From contig JALGAS010000007.1 in the NCBI GenBank assembly GCA_023078685.1, positions 2,418,001 to 2,482,000 of the forward strand: a stretch of 64,000 nucleotides of DNA, written 5' to 3'. The notes beneath the pieces are model-generated. The model was not told where the DNA came from. It searched no databases and saw only the letters and a list, made by a program, of their open reading frames with translations. Both the position numbers and the translations under genes were made by a program. Position 1 is the first letter of the stretch. Each line of letters starts with the position of its first letter. Shown here in pieces: positions 55,463 through 64,000 of this stretch. The stretch is from Neopestalotiopsis rosae (taxonomy: Eukaryota; Ascomycota; Sordariomycetes; Amphisphaeriales; Sporocadaceae).

Positions 55463-56586
55463 ATGAGCGACTCGGAAGCGCACGACCCGGCCGCGGCGTG
55501 CCCCGTCGACCACAAGAGCCGCGAAGCGTGGATGCAGCAGGCCCGCGCCGCCTCTGCTTCTTCTTCCAACAATGCCTCCGCATCCCTTCCGCCAGACCAC
55601 CCGCGGATACCGACGACTGCAGCGGGCACCGATGCCGAGGAGAGCTGTCCCGTAGACCACAAGGCGCGCGAGGCGTGGATGCAACAGTCGCGGGCAGCTT
55701 CCTCATCGGCTCCCACCCAGACCGCACAACCCCAGCAGCAGTCGCCGCCACAGCCACAGCAATCGTCCTGGACATCAGGAATCCTCTCCTACCTGCCCTT
55801 TGGCAGCGGCAGCAGCACCTCTTCATCCACCACAGCAGCCGTACAACACCACCTCCAACAGCACACCCCCCAAGAATCGCGACTAGACACGGGCCGCATC
55901 ATCTCCTCGATACCGCGATCAGGCCTACTTCCTCCAACGACCGAAGGCGGACCTCAAGCACCATCACAACACGCAGCGCCCGCCAACATGGAGCAGGAGA
56001 CGGGCGCCGACGCCGCGTCGGGCAACTGGATCTACCCGTCGGAGAAGATGTTCTTCGACGCCATGAAGCGCAAGGGCCACGACCCCCAGGCGCCCGATAT
56101 GCGCACCATTGTGCCCATCCACAATGCCGTCAATGAGCGCGCCTGGGCTGAGATTAAGCAGTGGGAGGCGCCGTTTTATGAAAAGGGCTCGAGGTACGTA
56201 CGACACGCAGAGATAGTTGGCAATTCCCAACGGAGAGAAAGTTTCGGGTTGTTGCGGCGGAAGATTTGCACTAGAAGATCAGAACAATATGCTAACTCAT
56301 TTGGTTCCACAGCTGCGAAGGTCCCAGGTTAAGCTCTTTTTCCGGTCTGAGCTCAAAGCTATCACCCAAGGCCAAGATCAACACGTGGCTGGGATACCAA
56401 GCACCGTTTGATAGGCACGACTGGGTAGTGGACCGTTGCGGGCAGGAGATCGAGTATATCATCGACTTTTATACGGGTCGGCCACGCGGTGACGGCAAGC
56501 CTTCATTTTACCTGGATGTGCGGCCCAAGCTGAACAGCTGGGAAGGAGTCAAGATGCGAGCCATGCGAGGCTTGGGCATCATGTAA
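55463..56586 (+). CDS. CYC3: Cytochrome c heme lyase (holocytochrome c synthase)
   Basis: Two exons, 55463-56193 and 56313-56586, give 334 aa. It attaches heme to apocytochrome c in the mitochondrial intermembrane space. Two CPV motifs (CPVDHK) at residues 13 and 62 lie in a duplicated unit. After a Gln/Pro/Ser-rich linker, the core has NWIYPSEKMFFDAMKRKG, then VNERAWAEIKQWE, then the FDRHDWVVDRCG motif carrying the heme-binding histidine and YIIDFY. The C-terminus carries LDVRPKLNSWEG. It faces the RUS1 gene convergently. This looks like core genome, outside the cluster. Confidence 0.93.
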
Positions 56587-56770
56587 GTTCACGTGTTCAT
56601 GTACGAAAAGAAAAATGTATAAACGAAATGTATTATAAGGGATCTCACGGTCCCAAACAAGACGGTCCGGTATTGCATCGAGGCTCAGAAGTAGACCTCG
56701 CATTGGGTATCATTGGCAATCATCAACAGCATCATCTCCAATCTCTGAAATGCAAATCCATCGCATTTTC

Positions 56771-58051
56771 CTACTCCAGGGCGATCCGGACTGCTCGTCC
56801 AGTCTCGACTGCTCCTGCGTCCAAATTCCAACCAGCACTCGAAAGTGCCTTGAAGAATTCCTTATCAAAGCTAGATCTGCTGTGAGCACGAGCATAAGCC
56901 TCTAATGCGTCGACGTTTGTGGCGCCCTTTCTCAGGTAGATTCTGGTACCATGCGTCGTGGAGGCGATGACGAAGGGCTCCTTTTCGAGAGTAGGGATCC
57001 AGTCGTTGGGGATCGTTTCCGGTAGACTTGTAGCAAATGCAATGTCTGGGCCCTTCCAAGTCAGGATACGCTCGACCTTGGCGACCTCGGCCGGATGCAT
57101 GATGCGACCACTCCTGCGATACTCGTCAACGACGATGCAAGTTCTCTGTCGGTTGAGAGAGCGCATCTGGACGGATCGGACAGCCTGGTAGTTGGTCCAG
57201 AGGTGGACACCCAGCAGAAAGAACATGGACAGCCAGACGGCAGTACTTCCCTCGACAAAGTTGACAAACAGACTTCCGACCAGCATGCCCAAGAGCGAGA
57301 TGACAGTCTCTTGACTACCATCTTTGGCGTTGAGCTCGGCAAGGTTGCCAGTCTTGGCAAAGTGAGCGCTGAGACTGGCCTTGGCCGCGCCAGCAGCCAC
57401 ACCGCAGAGGGAGCGCAGAATACCGGCGGCACACAGAGCAATGATCTTTGGATTCTGAGGCAGAGAAGGCGTGAGAATGTCCAGCAGCAGGGCGGCATCG
57501 TTGAAAATGTCGGCCATGAAGCGGTAGTACTTGCACTCGGGCTCAATGGCCTGACCGAAGCGGTGCGCAAAGACAATGGTGGCCAGTCGGCCAGTCGACT
57601 CTTGCAGGACTGAGAGGAGGACAGCTCCAGTGGCGGAGGAACCCTCCTTGCCTACGCCAAAGCCCTGCAACACGGCTCTGTTGGACATCAGCCCGGCGAT
57701 GGAGCTAGAGAACGCCTGGAGTGAGTCCTGCGGGTGGAAAGTCAGCAAGGTCTTCTGTCGACTTGATGATATTATACTTACATAGATCTGGTAGGGCGTA
57801 TAGTCGGCAGTGACTGTGTACGGATAGCCGGCTGGCAAGAAGACATCGAGAAGCTGCTTGACATAGCTCACAGTCGTCTTTGGTGGCAGCTGCGTACGTA
57901 GGCAGGTTAGTTACTGTATGTACTTTGATGTGGATTAGAACGGCGTAACCGAACAACGTACATTTGCCTTGTAAGGTGCATCCTCCTTTTCTTGAGTGTA
58001 ATAGTAGACGACGGCGCCCGACTCATCAGTTGCATCTTTAGGAGTCGCCAT
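56771..58051 (-). CDS. RUS1/DUF647 family protein
   Basis: Three exons, 58051-57962, 57889-57782 and 57727-56771, give 384 aa. The intron at 57728-57781 is 54 bp and leaves the frame open, so it is easily missed. The family core is present: QGFGVGKEGSSATGAVLLSV, RLATIVFAHRFGQAIEPECK, FNDAALLLDILTPSLP and a GAAKASLSAHFAKTGNLAELNAKDGSQET block. Plant members (RUS1/RUS2) affect UV-B sensing and vitamin B6 balance. The function in fungi is not established. The length is close to the family norm. Confidence 0.9.
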
Positions 58052-58827
58052 CTCTGTGAGCCGTCGTGCTATTTGGTCGCGTGCTGTGGCTTTGTTTGAT
58101 GTCCAGTTCTTGTAGTATCACAGGTACCAGCTTTGGAGCTTGTTGCCAGTTTTAGCATTCAAATGCACTGGGGTCGTCGCTGCTGCGGGTCTGCTGCCGT
58201 TTGTAGTGGGACACGCTAATGCGCTTGCCTAATCCAGGTGTCCCTATTGAACAATTTGATCTTCAACTTCAGGGTCGACCTCAGGCAGGCAATTGACAGA
58301 TCAATCTGTCACAAAGTTTCATGACACTACTTCCTACCCAACTTTTCGAAACAATACAGCATGTTTGTCTCAGTCAGATTATCGCCACCGACTCGTGCGG
58401 CTATGCGAGCACATATTGCGCCTTTGGGCTTCTGACATTGCAGTAGTGCTTGCTGGCATTCTTCGGCACCAACCTGACCTCGCTTTTCAAGCTGCCACCA
58501 GTGTCCAAAGTTTGACAACAAATTCAATATGCATGATGATGCCATGGATTGATCTTTCATCGGTCAGCATCGTCCATGTATGTCAGTTCAAGTGGGGGAC
58601 CACTTACAGTAACTGATATGTTCTAGGAAGCACGTCTTGGCGGAGGTAAGTGGTTTCCTCGGCTGCATATCACAGGCTTTGTTTCCTTTTCAATCATACT
58701 TGGGCAAACAAGCATTACACCTCAACACGCAAGGGTAACATTCACTCAGTATGTGGAAAACATCAAATTGACAACGGTATCTTAAATGAATAACACATAG
58801 TCTCTATCCAAGAGACTCTGGTGCAGC
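58052..58827. other. Intergenic, no gene seen
   Basis: 776 bp between the RUS1 start and the permease stop. A 107-codon frame (58293-58616) has no coding character I trust. Confidence 0.45.
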
Positions 58828-60474
58828 TTAGTGTTTTACGGCCTCTGCCTCAGCGGTCTCTCCCGAGTGCACAGGCTCCATGCCTTCGACCTTTCCTTCC
58901 AACATTCCCTGGACGTCCATGACCGGGCCAGTGTAGTGCTTGCGTCCATCAAAGATCCACTGCGAGACAGAGTTAGTAGGGTATTCGATGCAACAGTTTA
59001 GAAGGGGATTACTCACAGTCGATCCGGCAATGACCAGGATGACACCGAAAGCAGCAACACAGTAGTTCATGTTCTCGGAGTCGACGGGGGTCTCGGGAGG
59101 GAAAACGAAAAGGACAGTGGTCAGGATAGCCCAGCATATGCCGACAATGTTGAAGATCCAGCCAACAACGTTGGGGAGCTTGAAGGCGCGGTTCTCGGGC
59201 AACATCTTGCGGCCACGGAGGCAGTTGATTGCCGGTGGGATGGCATAGGTGACACCAAGTGCGACAACAGATGCAGCAGTAATGGCATTAAAGGTGCTGG
59301 ATGAACCAAGGAAGATCAAGCCAAAGATGACGACCCAGGCGGTAGTCCAGATGAGGGCATTGAGGGGAACGTCGAGGGTAGGGTGGACCTTGGCAAAGAC
59401 GTGGCTGAAGGGAAGACCGCGATCACGGGCAAAGGCGTAGCTCATGCGAGAGCTGGTAGCCATGATACTGGTGGTGGTGAACAGCATGCAGACCAGGGGG
59501 AACATCAGGAGACAAGTGCTACCAGCCTTGCTGTCGGTGGCGTCCATGAAGATCTGGAGAAGAGGTCCGGCGGCAGACTCAATGACGGTGTCGACATCCT
59601 TGAGGACGAACAAGAGACAGCTGAGGAAGAAGAAACCAGACACCATACCGATACCGATACAGTACAGCATAATGCGAGGTCCCTGAATGTGCGGCTCGGG
59701 AATCTCCTCAATCATGTGAGCGACCCCATCGAATCCAGTCAGGGCAAAGGCACCCTGAAGCAGACCAAGCATCCAGGCAAGACCATCGGGCCAGCCAACC
59801 TCGTTGATGAAGCTTCCGTAGACGAAAGAGCCGGGCTGGAAGTCGGGCGAGGCGCAAGCAAACAGGGTAATGCTGATGATGATGAAACCAGCGACCGACC
59901 AGTAAAAGGCGGCCTTGGTGACCAGAGGTAACAGTCTGTTGACAAAGGCGTTGATGGCCAGCGCAACAGCGTTGAAGGCCAGGTAGATGAGGAATTGGTG
60001 CCAAGCCTTGGACTCATAGTTCTCATCGAACAGGGCAATGACATTCAGGACGAAGGTGCTGCCAAGCAGACCACCAGTGGCAGTCAAGGCGACCCAACCG
60101 GAGACGTTGATCCATCCAGTCACGTAACTGATGCCACGGCTCCAGCCCTTCCAAGAAATGATGGCAGCCCAGTGGTACTGGCCACCAGCAGTGGGATAGG
60201 CAGACAGGAATTCGGCGAGGGAGGCGGCAAGGCACAAGTTGCAGATACCAGCCACGATCAGACCCCAGACGACAGCGCTGGGGCCACCAGAGGGCAGAGC
60301 AAGGGAGATGGAGGCGGCAAGAGCGGTCCAGGTGTTGAGGATGGCAAAGGCGAGACCAAGCATAGAAACCATGGAGAAGTTTCGCTTCAACTCCTGCTTG
60401 TGTCCCAGCTGCTCCAACGCGACGGCATCGTTGGCCACGACGTGTTGGTGATGGTTTTCGACCGGGTGCTCCAT
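58828..60474 (-). CDS. APC-family amino acid/choline/GABA permease
   Basis: Integral plasma-membrane transporter. Two exons, 60474-59017 and 58959-58828, give about 529 aa. The intron at 58960-59016 is 57 bp, has perfect GTGAGT, CTAAC and CAG signals and keeps the frame, so the uninterrupted reading of 548 aa is too long. About 12 hydrophobic segments begin at SMLGLAFAILNTWTALAASI. FLSAYPTAGGQYHW and GFDGVAHMIEEIPEP are signatures of the choline/GABA-permease branch (HNM1, UGA4 relatives). Substrate is not determined. It looks like core genome. Confidence 0.9.
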   Translation of the reverse strand: MEHPVENHHQHVVANDAVALEQLGHKQELKRNFSMVSMLGLAFAILNTWTALAASISLALPSGGPSAVVWGLIVAGICNLCLAASLAEFLSAYPTAGGQYHWAAIISWKGWSRGISYVTGWINVSGWVALTATGGLLGSTFVLNVIALFDENYESKAWHQFLIYLAFNAVALAINAFVNRLLPLVTKAAFYWSVAGFIIISITLFACASPDFQPGSFVYGSFINEVGWPDGLAWMLGLLQGAFALTGFDGVAHMIEEIPEPHIQGPRIMLYCIGIGMVSGFFFLSCLLFVLKDVDTVIESAAGPLLQIFMDATDSKAGSTCLLMFPLVCMLFTTTSIMATSSRMSYAFARDRGLPFSHVFAKVHPTLDVPLNALIWTTAWVVIFGLIFLGSSSTFNAITAASVVALGVTYAIPPAINCLRGRKMLPENRAFKLPNVVGWIFNIVGICWAILTTVLFVFPPETPVDSENMNYCVAAFGVILVIAGSTVSNPLLNCCIEYPTNSVSQWIFDGRKHYTGPVMDVQGMLEGKVEGMEPVHSGETAEAEAVKH

Positions 60475-63047
60475 GTTGACGACCGAGAGCGCGCGAACGA
60501 CTTTGCGGTCGATGTCTGTTCTCGTCGGGAGTTCAATCTGCAGATTGAATTGGCAGGACTTTGAATATCACCCAATGATTGTCGTCAAAGAGAATATACT
60601 ATTAATAACGCACCGTCTGGGCTGCGGGCGATTGGACGACTTGGTGGTATTTGCGCTGCGCGACCACGGATGCAACAGCAAAGCAAAAGATTCGTGATGT
60701 CGAACAGGTCAAGTTAACTCTGGAGGCGAGATGTCATCCATGATTTAACTTTTTCAGCGATTACTCGTTTGGGTAGGTACATCCTTAGACATGGACGGCC
60801 ATGTGGGCACTGGACTAGAGATGGGTGGTGATGGCTAGTCAGACACACGACAGTTCCTGGGCAAGAAAGCTTGACGTTTTGGTATGACAAAACCCGGGGG
60901 GCCTTCAAGGGCTGGGGGAACTCCATTCTTGCCAGTCGTATTGGTCGCCCAGCTGCGCGTTATCTATGGCTAATGGCTATTATCTGACCAGAAATGGGTA
61001 ATCTTAGTGTCCATCCTGAATCCTGCCCCAGATTAGGGATTCGGTCCGGAGCGACGTCAGACACCAGAAATTCGCCGTTCCAGGTCCCTGTCGCATTCGC
61101 CAGACTGCACACAAAGGCACCATCGAGCCTCACGATAGCTCCACCACTGGGCGGCGCTACGGTTATTAGGCTTCTCAGACTCCATCAGGTCCCCTAATTT
61201 CTGGGAGACAGAGTGGGAATTCTGGACTCATGCAGCCGTAATACTGATCCGTCATATCAACTCCTCTCTCTTTTGGGCTCCGCGAATCTGGGGTTGTCAA
61301 GGGCAAAAGCGTCTGGCTCGTGCGCTAGCAGCAGCAGCAATTGGTAATGTGCGCCTGATGCGCATTGCGAGAGCCCTGTTCCGCACTGCTGGGTATCTTG
61401 TAGGCGATGCGATGCGACGCGATGCGATACGATTTGAAATTGCGGCACTTGTCTTTGCCCAGACACCAGACACCAGGCCCCCAGCTTCCCGAAGTTTACA
61501 CTTCGACGGCATTTCTCTCACACAGGCAAGACAGGGCCGGGTGGCTTAACACAAGCATTTTTGGGAAACTTGCCGATTGGGTTTGGATCAGCCCCAATAG
61601 CTGGGCAAAAGCTGGGCACACTGGTACCCGTGCGGGAAGTGCGTCGCCAAGACGCTGCCAACAGTGAAGAGAGCTTGGCTTACCGGCGAACCCGGAGCTC
61701 TTCAATGTGCTTGTCTCTTGGTTTCTTCTGTCGTTCCCGGAATGCCGTGTGTTCAACTGAGAGAACAATCCGAAAACGGGAGTAGATATGGGCTGAACAT
61801 TACTGTGTATCGTTGAAGTTAGCGCATCTACGCGTCTGCCACTCTACAAGTAGTCCGACAAGCCATTGAAGCCAACTAACTGATCTCGGCACTGCCGTCC
61901 ACTGCACCTACATTCGGCATTAACCAGCTGATCCCATAGCGCACACTAGTATGCAGGCACCATCAACAGGTCCCAGGGCCAGAATCTGCCAACGATATCT
62001 CCAGACCATTTGTTTGAAAACTTGAGCTTTATCTCTAACGGGCGAACGGAATTCAGCCCATTCGTAGTCTCAAAGCCATTCATTAGATTCGTCCAGTCTA
62101 CTCAATTGATATGCGTTTGCAATCACAAGACGATCTCCCAATAGTGAACTGAACTACATTCTTGGTACCGATTTCGGCACAAATATCGAGAGAAGGCGCG
62201 CTAATGAGTGTTCATTACTATACTCAAACTCCACGAGTGGCCAGGAAGTACAAATTAGGCAATCGACCCCGATGGGAAACATGCGCCCTTTGCACGCGTT
62301 CAAGTATGGGGTATGGTCTGGATTAATGTAACAAATATAGAGACGGGCAAGCGGGCGTCTTGCATGAGTCCGGGCAGGCTGGACAATCTGGCCTGCCTGT
62401 CTGCAGAATCTACGATGTCTTGCATTTCTCACTAAGGAAAACGCGCTTGCCTAAAGACGCGCGCTATCCTCATGATAAGGCCACGCTTGACTCGCAGGTA
62501 ACCCACGACAACGCGTCGCATATGGGGGCGGAATACTTGAGGTCAAGATTGCTCAAGTCGGATTCCAGTGATTGAGATATCGTTACATAGTAGCGCCAAT
62601 AAACATAGAAGTGCCATATGTTTAGTCCTAGGTGTTATGGAGGGCGCCCATCTTTTCTACATTTTGCAAAAGAAAGTGCCAAATGGCTACCATCCACCCA
62701 TGGATTCACGAACAGTCGATCTAAGTCCAGTCACTCAGCCAAACCCACTAACCTATATATGTCAAAATGAACTAATGGATCAAAACTTGTATACGAAAGC
62801 TGTCGACTGGTGTCCGATCCAAGGCAGTCTACTGATGCAATGCAAAATGACTTCATTTACAGAACGTTTCTTGTCTCAAATAACTTCAGACAATTTGAGG
62901 AAGCTGAAAAGTCTCGCTCCACCAACATCTTCCAGATATACTAAATCCTAACACGCTCTACCAGCGACTTCATTTCACCTGTAATATGAAAGCATCGAGA
63001 GTGGAAAAGTCAATTGATCGCCCACGGTGGGCTCGCGAACAGCAACA
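60475..63047. other. Long gene-poor intergenic region
   Basis: 2.6 kb with no supported gene. It holds a GCGAT-type short tandem repeat at 61404-61433 and a short AGC run near 61327. The frame at 62568-62951 has no domain and no coding bias that I can see. Confidence 0.5.
61404..61433. repeat. Short GCGAT tandem repeat
   Basis: About six imperfect GCGAT/GCGAC units in 30 bp. Confidence 0.6.
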
Positions 63048-64000
63048 TTATACAATGGAAATTGTGTACCGACCACGGTTCTTCTTCTCATAATAGCACT
63101 TTTCGATGACGGAGGGTAGGTGAAGAATGCTGCCAAGTTCGCTTTTGTGTGTTGTGAAGAATAAGCCAACTCTCTGAAACTGCCCTCGGCCCTTGTCAGT
63201 CGGTATGAGTGTCAAGCCAACAGTTATGAAATCTGTATGACTCCAACGGTGGGGAGGAAAAGCAGAGAGAATCGGCAGTAGAAACACGCTTTGTGTTGGT
63301 ATATACACTGTGATGGTGGATTGAGGGTTGAAATTCATCTCCTCAATATATTCGAATAGCCTGTAAAGACGCTTTCTGCACTCCGCAGTATTTACAGTCT
63401 CAATCGTTCGGCCTAGGCACAGATCGTCTGGGAGAAAGTAGATTCTCTTCCTCGAACCTCCAATGGTCCAAAAAGTTTTTTGGTCCGCTTTGTGGCTGCC
63501 CTGATTGAGCCATGCTTGCCGCAATGATCCCCGTAGTCGCAGAAAACCGTCCTTGATAGCACCCGTGTCATCCTGGTCCAGCTTCGGAGATGTCTGGGCT
63601 TCTACAAATTTGGCGAGCAGCTCGTGATTACTCCAAATGTCTGGCCTGAAAACATATGAAACTGCAGACCCAGTTGAGGCCCAAGACCAGGTTGGGGCCG
63701 TGTACAGCTGCGTGCGAGGCCAGCTCTGGGGATGAGTGTTGTGCCAAAGCAGCTGGTATGGTAGGTCCTCTTTCCAGATTCCGGCCAGATATTCGTCCCC
63801 TGATTGGCTCTGTACTTCCTTGACGGCACCTGACAAAGCAGCTAGTCTGTCGGTATCGTATGTGAGTCTCATTTGACTGTATTTTTCCACGAGATGGATC
63901 CAGGAAACCCATCGTTCTTCAGACGAGATCCCAGTCACTTTATTCCACCATTGTACACCCTCATCTGTTTTAGGACCTCTAGAAAAATGGCGTGAGACAC
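63048..64000 (-). CDS. HET-domain-related protein, C-terminal part (runs off the window)
   Basis: Open from the right edge down to a TAA at 63048; the N-terminal HET core would lie beyond 64000. The visible part shows the C-terminal signature of HET proteins: WWNKVTG.., YSQMRLTYDTDRLAALSGAVKE, GDEYLAGIWKEDLPYQLLW and YTAPTWSWAS. It is a second member of this class within 10 kb of the gene at 52577. Whether the gene is intact cannot be judged. Confidence 0.8.
   Translation of the reverse strand, partial: VSRHFSRGPKTDEGVQWWNKVTGISSEERWVSWIHLVEKYSQMRLTYDTDRLAALSGAVKEVQSQSGDEYLAGIWKEDLPYQLLWHNTHPQSWPRTQLYTAPTWSWASTGSAVSYVFRPDIWSNHELLAKFVEAQTSPKLDQDDTGAIKDGFLRLRGSLRQAWLNQGSHKADQKTFWTIGGSRKRIYFLPDDLCLGRTIETVNTAECRKRLYRLFEYIEEMNFNPQSTITVYIPTQSVFLLPILSAFPPHRWSHTDFITVGLTLIPTDKGRGQFQRVGLFFTTHKSELGSILHLPSVIEKCYYEKKNRGRYTISIV

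Noticed and set aside
59383..60564. Long plus-strand frames (182 and 189 codons) opposite the permease
   Set aside because: They are antisense to a clear transporter with intact membrane segments, and their content is low-complexity and without domains.
62568..62951. 127-codon plus-strand frame
   Set aside because: No recognisable motif, opens within gene-poor DNA, and its composition is not coding-like.
1..64000. CRISPR arrays, bacterial insertion sequences, phage or viral genes, rRNA
   Set aside because: No regularly spaced repeats, transposase, phage/viral reading frames or ribosomal RNA sequence are visible; the DNA is ordinary fungal nuclear DNA.

Overview
The window is nuclear DNA of a filamentous ascomycete. 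Genes have short introns of about 50-90 bp with GTANGT-type donors and CTAAC/CTGAC-like branch sites. They encode Zn2Cys6 regulators, HET-domain proteins, a mitochondrial cytochrome c heme lyase and a fungal-type non-reducing polyketide synthase. Gene content suggests a Pezizomycotina species, perhaps a Sordariomycete, but the sequence alone does not fix the genus. All names below come from reading motifs; no database search was possible.

Region 1 (453 to about 46463) is one large secondary-metabolite cluster of 20 genes. Its left edge may lie outside the window. The core is an atrochrysone-carboxylic-acid-type PKS (453-6079) with its separate metallo-beta-lactamase thioesterase (6814-7853). 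Tailoring genes cover most of the emodin / monodictyphenone / geodin toolkit: a questin-oxidase-like Baeyer-Villiger enzyme, several SDRs, an O-methyltransferase, a dihydrogeodin-oxidase-type laccase, an ABM-fold monooxygenase, a scytalone-dehydratase-like enzyme paired with a versicolorin-reductase-like SDR, and an AflI/AflF-like pair. They also include prenyl-xanthone genes: an aromatic prenyltransferase, a GMC oxidoreductase and an AMP-dependent ligase. A P450, an MFS exporter, an AflR-like regulator, an AflS-like coactivator and a second Zn2Cys6 regulator complete it. Eighteen of the 20 genes form nine head-to-head pairs sharing intergenic promoters, several of which are rich in TCGGA and carry TCG(N5)CGR sites.

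Likely logic (inference): PKS plus thioesterase give an atrochrysone-derived anthrone/anthraquinone. The scytalone-dehydratase-like and SDR pair removes a phenolic oxygen. The questin-oxidase-like enzyme opens the ring to a benzophenone. Then methylation, prenylation, laccase coupling and GMC/P450 oxidation decorate it. The combination of laccase-type coupling with prenylation suggests a prenylated xanthone or spiro-grisan type product that may be undescribed. A clear HypC-type anthrone oxygenase and an EthD-type decarboxylase are not seen. The ABM protein at 21471-21913 and a decayed reading frame at 38919-39080 are the candidates to examine.

Region 2 (about 46.5-54.8 kb) is accessory: a degenerate YPK/SGK-like pseudokinase with ankyrin repeats, an AT-rich stretch, a secreted DUF3237 protein, a secretory lipase and a HET-domain protein. 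Region 3 (about 55-60.5 kb) looks like core genome: cytochrome c heme lyase, a RUS1/DUF647 protein and an APC-family permease. Region 4 (60.5-64 kb) is mostly empty and ends in a partial HET-like gene running off the right edge. A dispersed repeat of about 70-90 bp, with three diverged copies, lies in the cluster's intergenic DNA.
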